51,948 bases of DNA from an uncultured Clostridia bacterium (GTDB lineage Bacteria; Bacillota; Clostridia; Christensenellales; Borkfalkiaceae), in assembly GCA_944362555.1 (NCBI GenBank), contig CALVTL010000012.1, forward strand, positions 1-51,948, in the 5' to 3' direction. The notes beneath the pieces were generated by a model. That model saw only the letters and a list, made by a program, of their open reading frames with translations. It was not told the DNA's origin and did not search any database. The stretch's first letter is position 1, and every line of letters begins with the position of its first letter. Shown piece after piece: positions 50,323 to 51,948 of this stretch. Position numbers and translations under genes: made by a program.

Positions 50323-51558
50323 ATGGCAAAGTACTACGCAAGCGCGCAGGAGGAACTGCGCGCACGGCAGAGAAGTCTGATCCCCCTGAATATCTTTGTG
50401 GCGATCCTGGCGCTCGTGGCGGCGCTCTCGCTGCTCTTTTTGCCCCTCGTCAGCATCCATGTTGACGACTTCTCCACGCTCACGGAGATGATGGGCGGAA
50501 CGGACGGCTCGACGGCTGTCCTTGCAGAGCTCCCCTCGGAGGAGCTCACGCCTTCCCCCGACGAGAGCGAGGAAGGCGCAGAACCTTCTCCCGATGAAGG
50601 CGCAGAGCCCTCTCCCGACGGGGGCGAGGAAGGGACAGAACCTGCGCCCGATGAAGGCTCCGGATTTGACCCCGCCGTCATTCTGGACGGCATTGAGATC
50701 AGCGTCAGCGTGACGGGCATGGACCTCATCCGCATCGGCTTTGCCGAATCGCCTGAGGAGGAGCTCTACGCCATGGCGGGCGGCACGGTCGCGGAAATTT
50801 CCGACGATCTTGCCTCGCGTGCGCTCACGGCGCTCGCCTCCGAGACGCCTGCCGAAGCGGAGGACGTGGAGGCGGTGCGCGAGGCGCTCGTGGAGCTGGA
50901 GGCGGCAAACTCGGACGCGGAGGCGGACGCCGCCATCTCCGAGATCGCGGACGTCCTTGTGAAAAATTTCACAAGCGAGGACGTGAGCAAGGCGGACCTT
51001 GAAGAGCAGCTCCGCATCCTGTACGACGAGACCACGGAGGCGAACGACGGCGCCTTCACCACCGAGGCGCTTTTGTGCGTCCTCATCTCCCAAGCTTCCG
51101 GCGGCGAGGAGGGCGCGGAGGATGCGCCCGTCGCCACCACCTTCGACGAGCTGTTCGCGAATATGATCTCGCAGGGCGGCGAGAACGGCGAGGGCGCGTT
51201 TGATAACCTCCCCTCCTTTGTATTCCCCCTCATCGGCGGCGTGGGTATCTTCTTTGCGGGCATCTGGGGCATCTTGTTCCTGTTCGCGTTCTTCCATATC
51301 TTTGCAAAGAACAAGCGCTTTATGATGTGGTACGTCAAACTGTTCGGCTTCCTGCCCTGCCTCATCTTCGGCGTTGCGCCCCTTCTCGCGGGCGTGCTCC
51401 TTCCCGCCGAGGCAGCCGCGGGCATGGGCGCCCTCCTCGGCATGATAAGCACCATGACGTGGGTGAGCGGCGCGTGCTACATTCTTTTGTGGATCGTGTC
51501 CGTCTTCTGGGCATTCCCCATCAAACGCAAGATCCGCAGGCTCAACCGCATGGTCTGA
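50323..51558 (+). CDS. membrane protein with acidic repeat linker, unknown function
   Basis: The 411-aa protein has one N-terminal membrane helix (about 20-42), a long acidic extracytoplasmic region, and three or four C-terminal helices (about 300-400). Near residues 70-110 there is a low-complexity linker of repeated 'EPSPDEG/EPSPDGG/EPAPDEG' units. The region after it (about 115-295) is helical and Glu/Ala-rich. I do not recognise the family. The ATG at 50323 has GAGAGG upstream and fits the promoter; a longer in-frame start at 50206 would lie inside the previous terminator. It follows the MacB-like exporter and could be an accessory part, which is inference. Confidence 0.8.
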   Translation: MAKYYASAQEELRARQRSLIPLNIFVAILALVAALSLLFLPLVSIHVDDFSTLTEMMGGTDGSTAVLAELPSEELTPSPDESEEGAEPSPDEGAEPSPDGGEEGTEPAPDEGSGFDPAVILDGIEISVSVTGMDLIRIGFAESPEEELYAMAGGTVAEISDDLASRALTALASETPAEAEDVEAVREALVELEAANSDAEADAAISEIADVLVKNFTSEDVSKADLEEQLRILYDETTEANDGAFTTEALLCVLISQASGGEEGAEDAPVATTFDELFANMISQGGENGEGAFDNLPSFVFPLIGGVGIFFAGIWGILFLFAFFHIFAKNKRFMMWYVKLFGFLPCLIFGVAPLLAGVLLPAEAAAGMGALLGMISTMTWVSGACYILLWIVSVFWAFPIKRKIRRLNRMV

Positions 51559-51574
51559 TCTCTTTGGCACTTTC

Positions 51575-51610
51575 GGGCGCACGGAATTTTCCGTGCGCCC
51601 TTGTTTTTTT
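51575..51610 (+). terminator. terminator of the 411-aa membrane protein gene
   Basis: GGGCGCACGG (51575-51584) pairs with CCGTGCGCCC (51591-51600), followed by TTGTTTTTTT. Confidence 0.9.
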
Positions 51611-51649
51611 CCGCACAATGTGCTATACTGTAAGGGAAAAATACGAACG

Positions 51650-51948
51650 CGCCTTTTTCGTCGCGGCAAGACGCGTTTTGCAGGCATTCGGCAAAGCCGA
51701 ACGCCGCGCCTTTTCCGTCTGCCGCTCCTCTTCGCCAAAATCTTTTCAAAGAAAATATTTTGGCGAGGCTGCGGTATGATGTAAGGCGCCTTGCCGTTCA
51801 TCGTCTTTGCAATACTTGGGTATTGCTGCATCCTCTTCGCGGCAAATCATCCCAAAATCTTGCCGCAAAAGGTGCAAAGCAATCAAAAGCTGTATATTTT
51901 GCGGTCAGGCGAGGGTGAGGGACGCGTTATGCGCATCGGCACAGTGTG
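51650..51948. repeat. hairpin-rich repeat cluster, cut by the window end
   Basis: No gene is visible. CGCCAAAAT-C-TTTTC-AAA-GAAAA-T-ATTTTGGCG (51733-51765) is a near-perfect hairpin. GCAATA/TATTGC and GCGGCAA/TTGCCGC stems follow between about 51810 and 51870. GCGTTATGCGCATC near 51925 also occurs at about 22430 in the other repeat cluster, so a further repeat copy probably begins here and runs out of the window. Confidence 0.6.

Overview
The window looks like a chromosomal segment of a Gram-positive, spore-forming anaerobe of the class Clostridia. Evidence from the sequence is a complete spoIIA operon, an Enterococcus-type V-ATPase operon, a T-box riboswitch, HisZ plus short HisG, FeoA/FeoB, and sigma-A promoters close to TTGACA-N17-TATAAT. 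Most of it is GC-rich, with strong third-position bias that throws long shadow frames on the opposite strand. A gut lineage such as Christensenellales is my guess only.

Region 1 to about 3.1 kb is visibly AT-rich and reads as the edge of a mobile or accessory island. It holds a small sigma-70 region 4 protein of the kind found in conjugative transposons, a tiny hypothetical gene, several strong hairpins and a stand-alone reverse transcriptase. Between a consensus promoter (1142-1170) and the RT start (1534) lies a gene-free leader that folds into consecutive stem-loops. This matches the layout of DRT2-type antiviral reverse transcriptases and is the most exciting item in the window.

Region 3.3-13 kb: a solitary TrpB2 under a T-box, tRNA-Ala(GGC), a zinc-ribbon/double-TIR protein, a flavodoxin-TetR pair with its own operator, an iron alcohol dehydrogenase and a heterodimeric ABC exporter. 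Region 13-20.4 kb: a tightly overlapped histidine operon hisZGDBHAF-IE ending in a DRE-TIM aldolase. Region 20.6-22.1 kb: spoIIAA-spoIIAB-sigF. Region 22.1-23.1 kb: gene-free interspersed repeats. Region 23.2-31.8 kb: V-ATPase genes in the order F-I-K-E-C-G-A-B-D; the K subunit keeps the Na+ ligand set of Enterococcus hirae.

Region 32-38.9 kb: a DMT permease, a four-gene purine-related operon (adenine deaminase, acetyltransferase, RdgB, phosphodiesterase) and a Zn/Cd P-type ATPase with its ArsR repressor. Region 39-42.3 kb: feoA-feoB-rluA and a DUF378 protein. Region 42.3-51.9 kb: a second copy of the repeat seen at 22.9 kb, a large membrane-anchored surface protein, two RNA-modification enzymes, a MacB-like ABC exporter, a membrane protein with an acidic linker, and the start of another repeat cluster. 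Three genes (DMT permease, adenine deaminase, RlmI-like methyltransferase) have their ATG where transcription should begin and appear to be leaderless.
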